This document shows positions 52,901 to 61,144 of a DNA stretch of 64,000 nt, in pieces. This stretch comes from Streptomyces palmae (GTDB lineage: Bacteria > Actinomycetota > Actinomycetes > Streptomycetales > Streptomycetaceae). The position numbers and the translations under genes were made by a program. Positions within the stretch are counted from its first letter, which is position 1; the number at the start of each line of letters is the position of its first letter. Below the pieces are notes generated by a model, which was given only the letters and a program-made list of their open reading frames with translations, made no database searches and was not told the origin of the DNA. The DNA lies in contig NZ_SRID01000003.1 in assembly GCF_004684805.1 (NCBI RefSeq), forward strand, positions 1-64,000, read 5' to 3'.

Positions 52901-55900
52901 CCCTTGTCCTTGGCCGTCAGGACCAGCCGCCGGCGGAAGTGGGTGCGGGTGGTCGCCAGGGAGCGGGCCACGTCGCCGAGGCGGTCCTGGATGTTCATGC
53001 CCATGTGCAGGTGGAGGTTCTCCACCTGCCGACGCAGGGCGGTGTCGGTGTAGCCGGACACCAGGAAGGGGAGCGCGGGCGGCAGCGGGGCCGGCGCGGC
53101 CTCCTCGCCGTCCCGGGGGCTGAACCGCGGCGGCTCCTCGACGATGACATGGGCGTTGGTGCCGCCGATGCCGAAGGAGCTGACGCCCGCGCGGCGCGGT
53201 ACGTCCTTCGCCGGCCAGGGACGCTGCTCGCGGACCAGCGCCATCCTGGCGCCCGCCCAGTCCACGGCCGGGGTGGGCTCGGTGACGTGCAGGGTGCGGG
53301 GCAGCGCGTCGTGCTGCATGGCCAGGACGACCTTCATCACGCCGGCCAGACCGGCGGCGGCCTGGGTGTGGCCCAGGTTGGACTTGGCCGAACCGACCCA
53401 CAGCGGCGCCTCGTCCCCGTGGCTGCCGCCGAAGACCTCCGCCAGCGCGGTGCCCTCGATGGGGTCGCCCAGCTTGGTGCCGGTGCCGTGCGCCTCCAGG
53501 TAGTCGATGTCGCCCGGCTGCAGCCCCGAGGCGGACAGGGCCGCGCGGATGACCCGCTGCTGGGCCGGGCCGCTGGGGGTGGTCAGGCTGGCGCTGTGGC
53601 CGTCGTGGTTGACGGCGGTCCCGCGCAGCACGGCCAGCACGGGGTCGCCGTCCCGCTGGGCGTCGGACAGCCGCTTGAGGATGACCGCCGCGGAGCCCTC
53701 GCTCCAGCCGGTGCCGTCGGTGTCGGAGGAGAACGACCGGCACCGGCCGTCCGCCGACATGCCCCGCAGCCTGCTGAACTCGACGTGCAGCTCGGGGGTG
53801 AGCATCAGGCTCACCCCGGCCGACACCGCCAGATCGCACTCGCCGCTGCGCAGCGCGTTGCAGGCCAGATGGGTGGTGACCAGCGAGGACGAGCAGGCGG
53901 TGTCCAGGGTGAGGGTCGGACCCTCCAGACCGAACACATAGGACACCCGGCCGGACATGGTGCCGCCCGCGGAACCCGGACCCACATAGCCGTCCAGGTC
54001 GGACAGCGCGCCGGCCATGGTCAGGCCGTACTCGTGGTAGGCCGAGCTCTTGCCGACGCCGATGAACGCGCCGGTCAGGCTGCCGCGCAGCTGCTCCATG
54101 GTGTAGCCGGCGCGCTCGAAGGCCTCCCAGGTGGTCTCCAGGACCATGCGCTGCATGGGGTCCAGGGAGCGGGCCTCGCGGGGCGAGATGCCGAAGAAGG
54201 GCGCGTCGAACAGGTCGATGGGGGTGACGAACCCGCCGCTGCTGCAGTACGACTTGCCGAGCGCGTCCGGGTCGGGGTCGTAGAGGGCCTCGGCGTCCCA
54301 GCGGTCCTTGGGCACCTCGACGATCCCGTCGCCGCCGCGCTCCAGCAGCTCCCAGTACTCCTCGGGGGTGTTGGCGTCGCCGGGGAGCCGGCAGGCCATG
54401 CCGATGATGGCGATCGGCTCGTCGTCCACGGCCCGGCGGCGGGCGGGGACGACCTCCTGGCCGGTCTTGGTGTCGCCGGCCAGGTACGCGGCCAGGGTCT
54501 TGATGGTGAAGTGCTCGAAGAGCTTGGCCCCGAAGAGCGGGCGCCCCAGGAGTTGTTCCAGCCTCGTCTGGACCCGGACGACCCGCAGCGAGTTGCCGCC
54601 GATCTCGAAGAAGTTCTCGTTGACGCCGATCCGGTCGTGGCCGAGCACCTCCGACCAGATGGCCATGATGTCCCGCTCCAGCTCGTTGGCGGGCCTGGCG
54701 GTGGCGTCGACCTCCACCACGGGGTCCGGCAGCGCGCTGTGGTCGATCTTGCCGTTCGGCGTCAGCGGAAGCTCGTCCAGCTCCACGATGAAGGCGGGCA
54801 CCATGTAGTCCGGCAGCCGCTCCGCCAGCCAGGGGCGCAGTACGCGGTGGAGCGGGGTGGCGGGCGGTTCGCCCACCGCGGGCACGTTGGCGTACCCGGT
54901 GAGCGCGCCCCGGTCCATCGGCTCGGCGGGGCGCAGCCTGAGGTCCGGGGGGCCCGGGGTCTGACCGGGCTGCCAGAACAGGGCGTCGCACCGCCAGGTG
55001 TCGCCCGAGCGGCTGGGCATCAGGGCGAGCTCCAGACCGGCCTCGCGGGCCAGGTCGGCGAGGGCGCCGGGGTCGATCCAGGACGTGGGCGCCTGCGGGG
55101 CCCCGTCCAGCGCCGCCCAGACCCGGCCGCACACCTCGCCCAGCCGGCCGTTGGGGATGTCGTTCACCCGCAGCGGCTGGTCGGCCAGGGTGCCCAGCCG
55201 GGCCCGCAGCGCGTCCAGGTCCAGGCCGTCGTGGAGCCAGCTCTGCTCGGCGGCCGGGGTGCGGGGCCGCGCGCCCTCGCCGATGTGCAGCGTGACGTCG
55301 TAGCGGTAGCGCGTCATCTCGTTGGCGTAGGAGCCCTCGCGCAGGGTGATGTCCACCCGGGTGATCTGCGGGAAGAGGCTCGGCAGATCGGCGAAGTAGT
55401 CGCGGCTGAGCACCAGTTCGCGCTCCGAGCGCACGCCGCGCTCGGTGAGGCGGGCCAGCTCCTCGGCGGAGGTCCGGTCGCCCTGGCGGAACTGCGCCAC
55501 GTCCGCGTGGAAGACCTCCAGCAGCGACAGGTCGCGTACGTCGCCGAGGAACACCCGGCCGTCGGTGACCGCCTTGGTCGCCCACTCCAGGACCGAGGTC
55601 AGGTAGTCGACGCTCGGGAAGTACTGGGCCACCGAGTTGATGACCACGGTGTCGAAGGCGCCCTCGGCCACCTCGGGCAGCTCGTGTGCCGCGCGCTGCT
55701 CGCAGACCACCTGGGGCAGGGCGGACAGGTGCCGGCGGGTGATCTCCACGGCCCGGGCGGAGGCGTCCACGGCGTGGTACGTGCGGCAGTGCGGCGCGAG
55801 GCTGAACAGCATCAGGCCGCTGCCGGAGCCGATCTCGAACACGTCCCGCGGCGCGTACGAGAGGATGCGCCGCACGGATCCGCGCTGCCAGTCGCGCATC

Positions 55901-58900
55901 TCCCCGGTGGAGAACGGCAGGCCGTCGTAGCTGTTGCGCCAGCCCGCCAGGTTGAAGGTGGCGTCCTCGGCGCCGTCCTCGTAGGCCCGGTCCCAGGCGG
56001 CGGCCCACTCGGCCAGGGCCGTGCCCTGGTCCGCCTGTGCCCGGTCCGGATCCGCGGCCCGCGCCGACTCGCGCACGCAGTAGGCCACCAGCTGCTCGTC
56101 GCGGCCGACCACCGTGGCGCGGCGGACGTCCTCGTGGCGGCCGAGGACGGCCTCGACGTCGGCCGGCTCGATGCGGTGGCCGCGCAGCTTGACCTGGCGG
56201 TCGTTGCGCCCCAGCAGACTCAGCTTGCCGGGTTCCACGAAGCGGGCCAGGTCGCCGGTCCGGTAGAGGGTGCCGGGATGGAAGGGGTTGTCCGGGAAGC
56301 GCAGCCGGGTCTGCTCGGGGTCGTTGCGGTAGCCGCGCGCCACCCCGGCGCCCCCGACACACAGCTCACCGGGGAAGCCGAGCGGCACCGGCGACAGGTT
56401 CTCGTCGAGGACGTAGACCTGGGTGCCGGCGATCGGGCCGCCGATGAGGATGCCCTCGTCGTCGGCGGACCGCACCTCCCAGGCCGTCGACCACACGGTG
56501 GTCTCGGTGGGGCCGTACATGTTCCACACCGAGGCCCCGGTGGCCACCAGCCGGTCGGCCAGGTGCGCGGGGAGTGCCTCGCCGCCGCAGAGGATCTTCG
56601 TCAGGCTGGGGGTGCCCTGCCAGCCCCCCTCCAGCAGCAGCTGCCAGGTGGCGGGGGTGCCCTGCATCATGGTGACGGCGTGGCGCTCCATCAGCTCGCC
56701 CAGGGCCTTGGCGTCCATGACCTCGTGGGCCTGGGCGATGACCGTGGTCCCGCCGCAGAGCAGGGGCAGGAACAGCTCCAGCACCGCGATGTCGAAGGAC
56801 ACGGTGGTGACGGCCAGCAGCCGGTCCGAGGCCTCGCACCCGGGCTGTGCGCGCATCGAGGTCAGGAAGTTGCACAGCGCCCCGTGGCTGATCTCGACGC
56901 CCTTGGGGCGGCCGGTGGAGCCGGAGGTGTAGATGACGTACGCCAGGTCCTCGGCGTCCACCTCGACCGAGGGGGCGGACGGCCCGCCGTCCGGACCCGC
57001 CTCGACGCTCAGGCAGCGGTCCTGCCAGGCGGCCAGGGCGGAGGGCGCGGCGGCGGGGGTGACGACCAGCCGGGGCTCGGCGTCCTCGATCATCTGGCGG
57101 ACGCGCTCCGCCGGGAACTTCGGGTCGACGGGCACATAGGCGGCGCCCGTCTTCATGGCCGCCAGCAGGGCCACCACCAGGTCGATCGAGCGGTCCAGCG
57201 CCACGCCGACCAGGTCTCCGCGGCCCACCCCGCGCTCGATCAGGGCGTGGGCGAGGCGGTTGGCGCGGGCGTCGAGCTCGGCGTAGGTCAGGCTGGTGCC
57301 CGCGCAGACCAGCGCCGTGTCCTCGGCATGGCCTCGCGCGGTCCGCTCGAAGAGCCGGTGCAGGCTCTCGCCCGGCGCGGCGTCCTCGGCCGGGACCTCG
57401 AACCCGTCGATCAGGGTGGCGCGTTCCTCGGCGGTGAGGACGTCCACGGCTGCCGGCAGCCGGTCCGCGTCGGAGGCCAGCCGCTCGCACCAGGCGCTGA
57501 ACTGCTCCGCCAGACGGGCGGCGTCCCGGGCCCGCAGACGGGTGGCGTCGTAGTGGAAGGCGACGGTGCCGTCCTCCTGGAGGTGCACTTCCAGCCTCGG
57601 GCGAAGGCCCGCCGCCTCGGGGTCCCGAGCGCCCCAGGAGACCAGTACGTCCGGCATCGGCGCGCCGCCGCTCCACTGCTGCCCGAGCGCCTCGTCACGG
57701 CCGACGAGGTCGCGGCGGAGCCACCCCCGCTCCTGTCCCAGGGTGAACTCACGGCTCAGCGCCCGCAGGTTCTCCGCGATCGTCCGGTCGGCCTCGACGC
57801 GGCACGGCAGCGGGAGCCAGGCGGAGAACAGCTCCCTGTACTCCGGGTCGACCCCCTCGCGGGGGGCGGCCATCGCCAGGAGGAGGTCGCTCCCGCCGCC
57901 GGCGCGGCTGAGGAACGTGCCCAGGGCGGCGGCCAGTCGGGCCGCGGATGCCCCCGTACCGTCCTCCGGGACCGGGAGGGGGCACCGTACGAGGACGGGA
58001 GCCGCCTCGGTCTCGCCTCCGGCGCGGGGCGGCGTGTGGGGCAGGCGGTAGGGCCGGCCCCGCTCGGTCAGCCGCGCCCGCCAGCGGTTCTCGGCCTTGG
58101 ACGCCTTGAGGCCCGCCTCGGTCAGGCGGGTCCGCGCGTCCTCGTCGGGGGAGCCGAGGAGCGTGCCGGGCCCGATCCCGTGGGCCTCGGCGAGGGCCGC
58201 GACGGTGTGCGCCTCGCCTTCCAGGGTGGTCAACCGGGTCAGCCACACGCTTCCGGAACCCGCGGCCACCCGCAGGCCCGAGGCCTCGTCGCGGGAGAGG
58301 ACCGTGCCGGGCGCCGCCCCCTCGGCCGATGCCTCGCACCGGGCCTCCCGGACGGCGTAGAAGTGCCCGCCGAGGCTCACCTTGGGCCACACCAGCGGGC
58401 TGCCGAACGGACCGTAGTCGGTGGCCCGCACCATGGCGGTGATCCGTTCCGCGGGCAGGCTCCAGTCGATCAGCCCCTCGGCGGCCGGCTGGGCGTGCCG
58501 CGAGAAGTAGCGCCGGCCGGCCGCGTCCTGGGGCGTCGCGGTCTCGCGGCCCTCCGCGATCTCGTCGAGCAGCTCGCCCACGCTGGCGACGGCGGCGTCA
58601 TCGCACTTCAAACCCAGTGAAAGAGCGGTGTCCTCGGGGCCGATCGGCACCGGCAGGCGCTTGAGCACCTCGCCGCCGTCGACGAGTTCGGCCATGCGGT
58701 GCCAGGTGATGCCGTACGCACTCGCGCCCTCGGCGATGGCCCAGGACGGCGCGTGCAGACCCGCGTACTCGGGGAGCGGTCCGTAGTGGTAGTTGATGCT
58801 CGCGCGGCTCGCGCATGCCAGCAAGGCATCGGGAACCACCGCGTAGTTGCCGATGCTGAGCAGGAGGTCGCAGGACAACCCGGGTGCCAGCGCCACGGCC

Positions 58901-59064
58901 TCGTCGAGCCCATGGTGCGGGATGCCCGCCTTGACCGCCCAGGCCCGGGCCGTGGCGTCCGGCGTCACCACGGCCTTGATCCGGTGCCCCTTCGCCATGA
59001 GGACCTCGCCGCAGCGAGCGAGCACACTTCCACCACCGACCAGCACAGAACTCAAAGAAGTCAT
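46924..59064 (-). CDS. Hybrid NRPS-PKS: FT-(half C)-A[MT]-PCP-KS-AT-DH-ER-KR-ACP-TR
   Basis: A single protein of about 4,046 aa. Approximate domains: formyltransferase 1-300 (INYHYGPLPEYAG); C-terminal half of a condensation domain 340-560, no HHxxxDG; adenylation 570-1000 (YTSGSTGRPKG), split after A8 by a methyltransferase 1030-1330 (EIGSGSGLML), resuming 1405-1450 (LPDYMVPAF, NGKID); PCP 1465-1530 (IGGNSLR); KS 1545-1975 (DTACSSS); AT 2090-2425 (GHSIGE; HAFHSH, malonyl type); DH 2445-2730; ER 2940-3255 (HAAAGGVGMAAVQ); KR 3260-3480 (LDD motif); ACP 3545-3620 (DIGIDSL); thioester reductase 3675-4030 (VTGATGFVG, YLTSK). The A pocket reads DILQLGMVWK, glycine-like. ATG 59064 is favoured over 59070 by GGGGAGG spacing. 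Confidence 0.93.
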   Translation of the reverse strand: MTSLSSVLVGGGSVLARCGEVLMAKGHRIKAVVTPDATARAWAVKAGIPHHGLDEAVALAPGLSCDLLLSIGNYAVVPDALLACASRASINYHYGPLPEYAGLHAPSWAIAEGASAYGITWHRMAELVDGGEVLKRLPVPIGPEDTALSLGLKCDDAAVASVGELLDEIAEGRETATPQDAAGRRYFSRHAQPAAEGLIDWSLPAERITAMVRATDYGPFGSPLVWPKVSLGGHFYAVREARCEASAEGAAPGTVLSRDEASGLRVAAGSGSVWLTRLTTLEGEAHTVAALAEAHGIGPGTLLGSPDEDARTRLTEAGLKASKAENRWRARLTERGRPYRLPHTPPRAGGETEAAPVLVRCPLPVPEDGTGASAARLAAALGTFLSRAGGGSDLLLAMAAPREGVDPEYRELFSAWLPLPCRVEADRTIAENLRALSREFTLGQERGWLRRDLVGRDEALGQQWSGGAPMPDVLVSWGARDPEAAGLRPRLEVHLQEDGTVAFHYDATRLRARDAARLAEQFSAWCERLASDADRLPAAVDVLTAEERATLIDGFEVPAEDAAPGESLHRLFERTARGHAEDTALVCAGTSLTYAELDARANRLAHALIERGVGRGDLVGVALDRSIDLVVALLAAMKTGAAYVPVDPKFPAERVRQMIEDAEPRLVVTPAAAPSALAAWQDRCLSVEAGPDGGPSAPSVEVDAEDLAYVIYTSGSTGRPKGVEISHGALCNFLTSMRAQPGCEASDRLLAVTTVSFDIAVLELFLPLLCGGTTVIAQAHEVMDAKALGELMERHAVTMMQGTPATWQLLLEGGWQGTPSLTKILCGGEALPAHLADRLVATGASVWNMYGPTETTVWSTAWEVRSADDEGILIGGPIAGTQVYVLDENLSPVPLGFPGELCVGGAGVARGYRNDPEQTRLRFPDNPFHPGTLYRTGDLARFVEPGKLSLLGRNDRQVKLRGHRIEPADVEAVLGRHEDVRRATVVGRDEQLVAYCVRESARAADPDRAQADQGTALAEWAAAWDRAYEDGAEDATFNLAGWRNSYDGLPFSTGEMRDWQRGSVRRILSYAPRDVFEIGSGSGLMLFSLAPHCRTYHAVDASARAVEITRRHLSALPQVVCEQRAAHELPEVAEGAFDTVVINSVAQYFPSVDYLTSVLEWATKAVTDGRVFLGDVRDLSLLEVFHADVAQFRQGDRTSAEELARLTERGVRSERELVLSRDYFADLPSLFPQITRVDITLREGSYANEMTRYRYDVTLHIGEGARPRTPAAEQSWLHDGLDLDALRARLGTLADQPLRVNDIPNGRLGEVCGRVWAALDGAPQAPTSWIDPGALADLAREAGLELALMPSRSGDTWRCDALFWQPGQTPGPPDLRLRPAEPMDRGALTGYANVPAVGEPPATPLHRVLRPWLAERLPDYMVPAFIVELDELPLTPNGKIDHSALPDPVVEVDATARPANELERDIMAIWSEVLGHDRIGVNENFFEIGGNSLRVVRVQTRLEQLLGRPLFGAKLFEHFTIKTLAAYLAGDTKTGQEVVPARRRAVDDEPIAIIGMACRLPGDANTPEEYWELLERGGDGIVEVPKDRWDAEALYDPDPDALGKSYCSSGGFVTPIDLFDAPFFGISPREARSLDPMQRMVLETTWEAFERAGYTMEQLRGSLTGAFIGVGKSSAYHEYGLTMAGALSDLDGYVGPGSAGGTMSGRVSYVFGLEGPTLTLDTACSSSLVTTHLACNALRSGECDLAVSAGVSLMLTPELHVEFSRLRGMSADGRCRSFSSDTDGTGWSEGSAAVILKRLSDAQRDGDPVLAVLRGTAVNHDGHSASLTTPSGPAQQRVIRAALSASGLQPGDIDYLEAHGTGTKLGDPIEGTALAEVFGGSHGDEAPLWVGSAKSNLGHTQAAAGLAGVMKVVLAMQHDALPRTLHVTEPTPAVDWAGARMALVREQRPWPAKDVPRRAGVSSFGIGGTNAHVIVEEPPRFSPRDGEEAAPAPLPPALPFLVSGYTDTALRRQVENLHLHMGMNIQDRLGDVARSLATTRTHFRRRLVLTAKDKGELLDRLASFARTGELPAESVRTGNHTEDPRLALLFTGQGSQLAGMGRELYEVYPVFREALDAIAAHFTELDKPLLQVVWAEDGSEESSLLHRTDYTQPALFALEVALWRLWESWGVRPELLLGHSIGELAAAHVAGMLDLPDACRLVAARGRLMQALPSRGAMVSLEVGGEEAAAALDTLGLTGKADVAGLNTPTQTVVSGDEDAIEAITAHFTARGRKAKRLTVSHAFHSHHMDGMLAEFRAVADTVRFHPPTIPLVSSLTGEPAAPGEMERPEYWVRQARHAVRFSEGMRSLRREGANTFLELGPQPVLSGMGADCLADEGPVSWVPSCVAGQDGASVVLKSLAELHVRGVAVDWQGYFAPFGGQRVALPTYAFQRERFWFEPPLTREVGAGLNATDHALLGGGVEVAGTEMSLFTNVVAADQPVWVQEHRVMDAVLMPGTAFFEAMRAAGDAAQDGEWDLSDVVIAAPLVLASGVPVRLQVTVGAAAGAGRPVQVYSSPEGEDGAWQLHAEGRIVPAEAEAGRTVAVPPKGAEQLDASALYRDLDALGYGYGPTFQGIKEAWHLDGEVWARAALPEGAEQSAAGYVLHPALLDSAMHSLLLTQRLLKKTGDDLFVPFEAERLSLRVRGLSEIWVRVADFELGDGEFWASLDIHDSDGACVGRLHRLHARRVDRAVLRRLAAAGVDRFQFDVDWRQIDTGNVEMGGSWGLMTPAGDVAWAKEVRTTLARAGIQLIKVQELEDAEDLDGLVCLWDSAADVPSQAHAFTAKALEQLQQTVATEFRTPLVWVTRHAVGTGADDLVANPGAGPLWGLMRTARNEHPELSLRLIDLGEEEADRAALPAALMLESEPECALRHGEVLVPQLLRAGSAGDLEIPAGERWQLEITAKGRLDEPLTVKTLPGRTVAPGEIRAEVKAAGVNFLDVLNALGMVEIPAFGLEFAGVVTEVGGSVEHVRVGDPVLGLARGSFASEVVTDARQVVRMPERLSFEEAATIPMTFLTAWYGLHELGSLRPGERVLVHAAAGGVGMAAVQLARLHGAEVYGTASRPKWPALRELGLDDAHLASSRDLDFVEHFGGGGADGGASGKPFDVVLNSLATEFIDASLGLLGRGGRFLEMGKIDVREQSAIDESHPGVTYTVYNLPEAGPDLIQRMLVSLAELFTEGSLAPLPVRAFPMARTSDALRFIAQARHVGKVVLVPSEQRPFVRSDGAVLVSGGVGDLGRRVARWLAGTHGVRDLVLTSRRGMDTPGARSLVAELAELGATATVVACDAADLDEVTAVMAQFDEERPLRGVVHAAGVLDDGALTALTPERFERVLRPKVDGVWHLHQLTQDLELDFFMMFSSIASVMGAPGQGNYAAANAFLDALAHLRRAKGLPAASVAFGPWEGEGMAAGLSEVDRARFAQLGLDRLAPEEGLELVELAVRSSRALTMAAALDLNRVQHYYESRGGIPPLFRALLSGNSGGRARGGGGTDLRKLLSEAAPEEHAAVVLDMVRQEVAKTLGFASPEDVDVNLPLQDIGIDSLTAVLMRNQLADLTGLALPAKIAFDHPSLLSLGEFLLVKLREAGLDAPAGPAAEAATPGADEAGAADPDLATARKGCLHPDLRFDNAAAEPSRPEAVFVTGATGFVGAFLLHELLASEVVAYCLVRADDARGAMERLVGTLEGYGLWKEEYAPLLNPVVGDLTRPLFGLDEEVFDQLADQVDAVCHSGALVDWMRPLEDYIGPNVVGTHEALRLASRGRGKAVHFVSTFATLPKYLGYEVSEDDREYGYLTSKWQAEQMVAAARWRGARASTYRLPFVGASTGTGHFRLDRGDFLHNLITGCLAMGSFPSLDADLTAVLPVDYLCRTIAAMVTGDPEHIGRDYDFVNSDAPAFDHFFEMVGAAGGGAKIVPFDAWRQQALDFAAAHPTGPLARIAALVDGLTAEGLADMFASLPVGGAVLGAEHHPSPPVDEEFVRNYVDRINTTYAADRTPASSDRAEIEKR

Positions 59065-59574
59065 CGTCATGCCTCCCCGTAGTCACCCGCAGAGCGTTCG
59101 ATGAGCGCAACCGATTCCGGAACCAGGGCAGCGGCACCCGAGGCAGCCCGATGAAGGCATGCCAGGTGCCGGATCCAAGAGCGCGTCGCACAGGGCAAAA
59201 CCCCGTGTTCCCGTTTCACATCCCCCCGAGATTCAGCGACGCCTGCCTTTCGGCATTTTCGTGGAATCAGCTGCGCCGTAAGTCGTTTGCGCTGTCAGGA
59301 ATGAAGTGCCAATACGCCTCGGGGGCATTCCTGGCAGACCAGGACTTCCCCAAGGCGTCACGCCACATCATTGGCGTGCCCCGAGAGCCACCGCAAGGCA
59401 TGGCACCAAGATCGGTCCCACGAGTCAGAGTGATTGTCATCACACGTGTCGATTACGCACTTCTGCCCGTCACCGACGTCGGGCGGGCAGACTTGCATCG
59501 GTCCAACCACCCGTTCGCCATGCCGAGTTGGACCGCAGGCGAGTACGACGACGCACACGACCCGAAGGGCTGGC
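59065..59574. promoter_or_regulatory. Divergent promoter region of synthetase and MFS genes
   Basis: No gene is seen in this 510-bp, less GC-rich region. It contains several operator-like symmetries: CAGGAATG (59296-59303) with CATTCCTG (59326-59333); the odd palindrome GGCGT-C-ACGCC (59354-59364); ACACGTGT (59442-59449); and GGTCCAAC (59500-59507) with GTTGGACC (59527-59534), the last ending 40 nt before the MFS start. The cluster has no regulator in the window, so these sites probably serve a factor encoded elsewhere. Confidence 0.5.
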
Positions 59575-61032
59575 ATGTCCGATTCGGCCGAGCGCACGCG
59601 CAATCCGGAGAAGGTCGACCCAGCTCGCGTCCTGGCGCTGTGCAGCGGCGCGAGCTTTATGGCGTTCCTGGACCTCTCGATCATCAGCATCGCCTTCCCC
59701 GACATTCTGGATGACTTTCCAGGCACCTCGCTCAACACCATGACCTGGATCCTCAGTGGTTACTCGGTCATGCTGGCGGCGGTCCTCACCCTCGCGGGAC
59801 GGATCGCGGACAGCGTCGGCCGGCGAACCGTCTTCCTGTGGTCGCTGGCCGCCTTCACCGCCTCCTCGCTCGTGTGCGCCCTGGCGCCGTCCGTCGGATG
59901 GCTCGTCGCCGCGCGGTTCGTCCAGGGCGGCGCGGCCGGAGGCATGATCCCGGCGGCCCTGGGCCTCATCCTCTCCACCACGCCGCGGGAGCGCATCGCC
60001 CGAGCGGTCGGGACCTGGTCCGCGGTGGCCGGCTTCTCCGCCGTCTTCGGGCCGGCCGCCGGCGGGCTGCTGCTGCGCGCCTTCGGCTGGCGCTCGGTGT
60101 TCTACGTCAACCTGCCGCTGTGCGGGGCGATGCTGATCGCCGCCGTGGTGATGCTGCCCCGGCAGCTGCGCGGCACCGGCGACCGGCTGCCGGACGCCGT
60201 GGGAAGCGTCGCGCTCGCCCTGGGCATCGCCGGGGTGGTGAGCGCGCTCACCGAGGGGGACGCCTGGGGGTGGGGCGATGTGCGCACGATCGGACTCGGC
60301 GGGGCCGGGATCGCCCTGGTCGTCGGCGCCGTACTGCGTTCGCGTACGCACCGGGCCCCGGCCCTGGAGACGACGGTCTGGCGCAGCCCCGTCTTCCGGA
60401 CCGCCAACGTCGGCCTCGGCCTGCTCAACATGACGATGTACGCGTGGATGCTGGCCGCCCCGCTGTTCGCCGCCGACATCTGGCACTGGTCGGTCCTGGA
60501 GACGGCCGGGGCGCTCAGCGTCGGCGCGGTCTCCTCGATGGTCGGCTCGCTGGCCGCCGGCCGGCTCACCCGGCCGGCGGCCCAGGTGAAGGTCACGGTG
60601 CTGGGCGCGCTCTCCTTCGCGGGCAGCAACGCGATCTGGGCGTCCAGCCTGTTCGGATCCACGCCGAACTTCTGGGGCGCCTGGCTGCCGGCCGCGATCC
60701 TCGGCGGAGGCGGGCTCGGCCTCGCCATCACCTGCCTGTCCACCATGGCGGCCGGGACCGTGCCCCCGCTGAAGTTCGCGGGCGGGCTCGGCATGACGTT
60801 GACCGTGCGCCAGGTCGGTGGTGCGATCGGCGTCGCCGGATTCGCCTCGATCACGGCGTCGAGCGCGGACCCCGGCAGCGTCTCGTCCTTCCACCATGTG
60901 TATGTCGCCGCGATGATCGTCAATATCGTGGGCGCGCTGGTCATCTGCACGATGCTCCGCACGCTGCGGACCCCTCGGCCCTCCGGGACGGACGCGGCGC
61001 CCGTGGCCGACGGCGCCGCGCCGGTCTCCTGA
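59575..61032 (+). CDS. MFS drug/product exporter (14-TMS DHA2 type)
   Basis: This 485-aa transporter has about 14 membrane helices. Motif A-like LAGRIADSVGRRTVF lies between helices 2 and 3, and the motif C region is FSAVFGPAAGGLLL in helix 5. These mark a proton-driven exporter of the DHA2/EmrB type. It is divergent from the giant synthetase and likely exports its product or gives self-resistance. ATG 59575 has AAGGGC upstream; a longer in-frame start at 59434 would add an unlikely Ser/Thr-rich leader. A 23-bp bidirectional terminator follows. Confidence 0.92.
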   Translation: MSDSAERTRNPEKVDPARVLALCSGASFMAFLDLSIISIAFPDILDDFPGTSLNTMTWILSGYSVMLAAVLTLAGRIADSVGRRTVFLWSLAAFTASSLVCALAPSVGWLVAARFVQGGAAGGMIPAALGLILSTTPRERIARAVGTWSAVAGFSAVFGPAAGGLLLRAFGWRSVFYVNLPLCGAMLIAAVVMLPRQLRGTGDRLPDAVGSVALALGIAGVVSALTEGDAWGWGDVRTIGLGGAGIALVVGAVLRSRTHRAPALETTVWRSPVFRTANVGLGLLNMTMYAWMLAAPLFAADIWHWSVLETAGALSVGAVSSMVGSLAAGRLTRPAAQVKVTVLGALSFAGSNAIWASSLFGSTPNFWGAWLPAAILGGGGLGLAITCLSTMAAGTVPPLKFAGGLGMTLTVRQVGGAIGVAGFASITASSADPGSVSSFHHVYVAAMIVNIVGALVICTMLRTLRTPRPSGTDAAPVADGAAPVS

Positions 61033-61069
61033 CCCGCGGCGGTGGAGGGCCGGCGGCGCCCTGACGGCG

Positions 61070-61123
61070 AACGGGCCCCTCGCCCGCGCGGCTGACAGGT
61101 GCCGCGCGGGCGAGGGGCCCGTT
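61070..61123. terminator. Bidirectional terminator between MFS and thiolase genes
   Basis: Perfect 23-bp inverted repeat (61070-61092 with 61101-61123) with an 8-nt loop, between two convergent genes. The arm starts AACGGGCCCCTCGCCC, giving A/T at the outer end. Confidence 0.9.
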
Positions 61124-61144
61124 CCGGTCCGGATGCCCCGACCG

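Noticed and set aside
51604-58620. Open frame of over 2,300 codons opposite the hybrid synthetase
   Set aside because: Mirror of NRPS/PKS codons, with no recognisable motif and no ribosome site.
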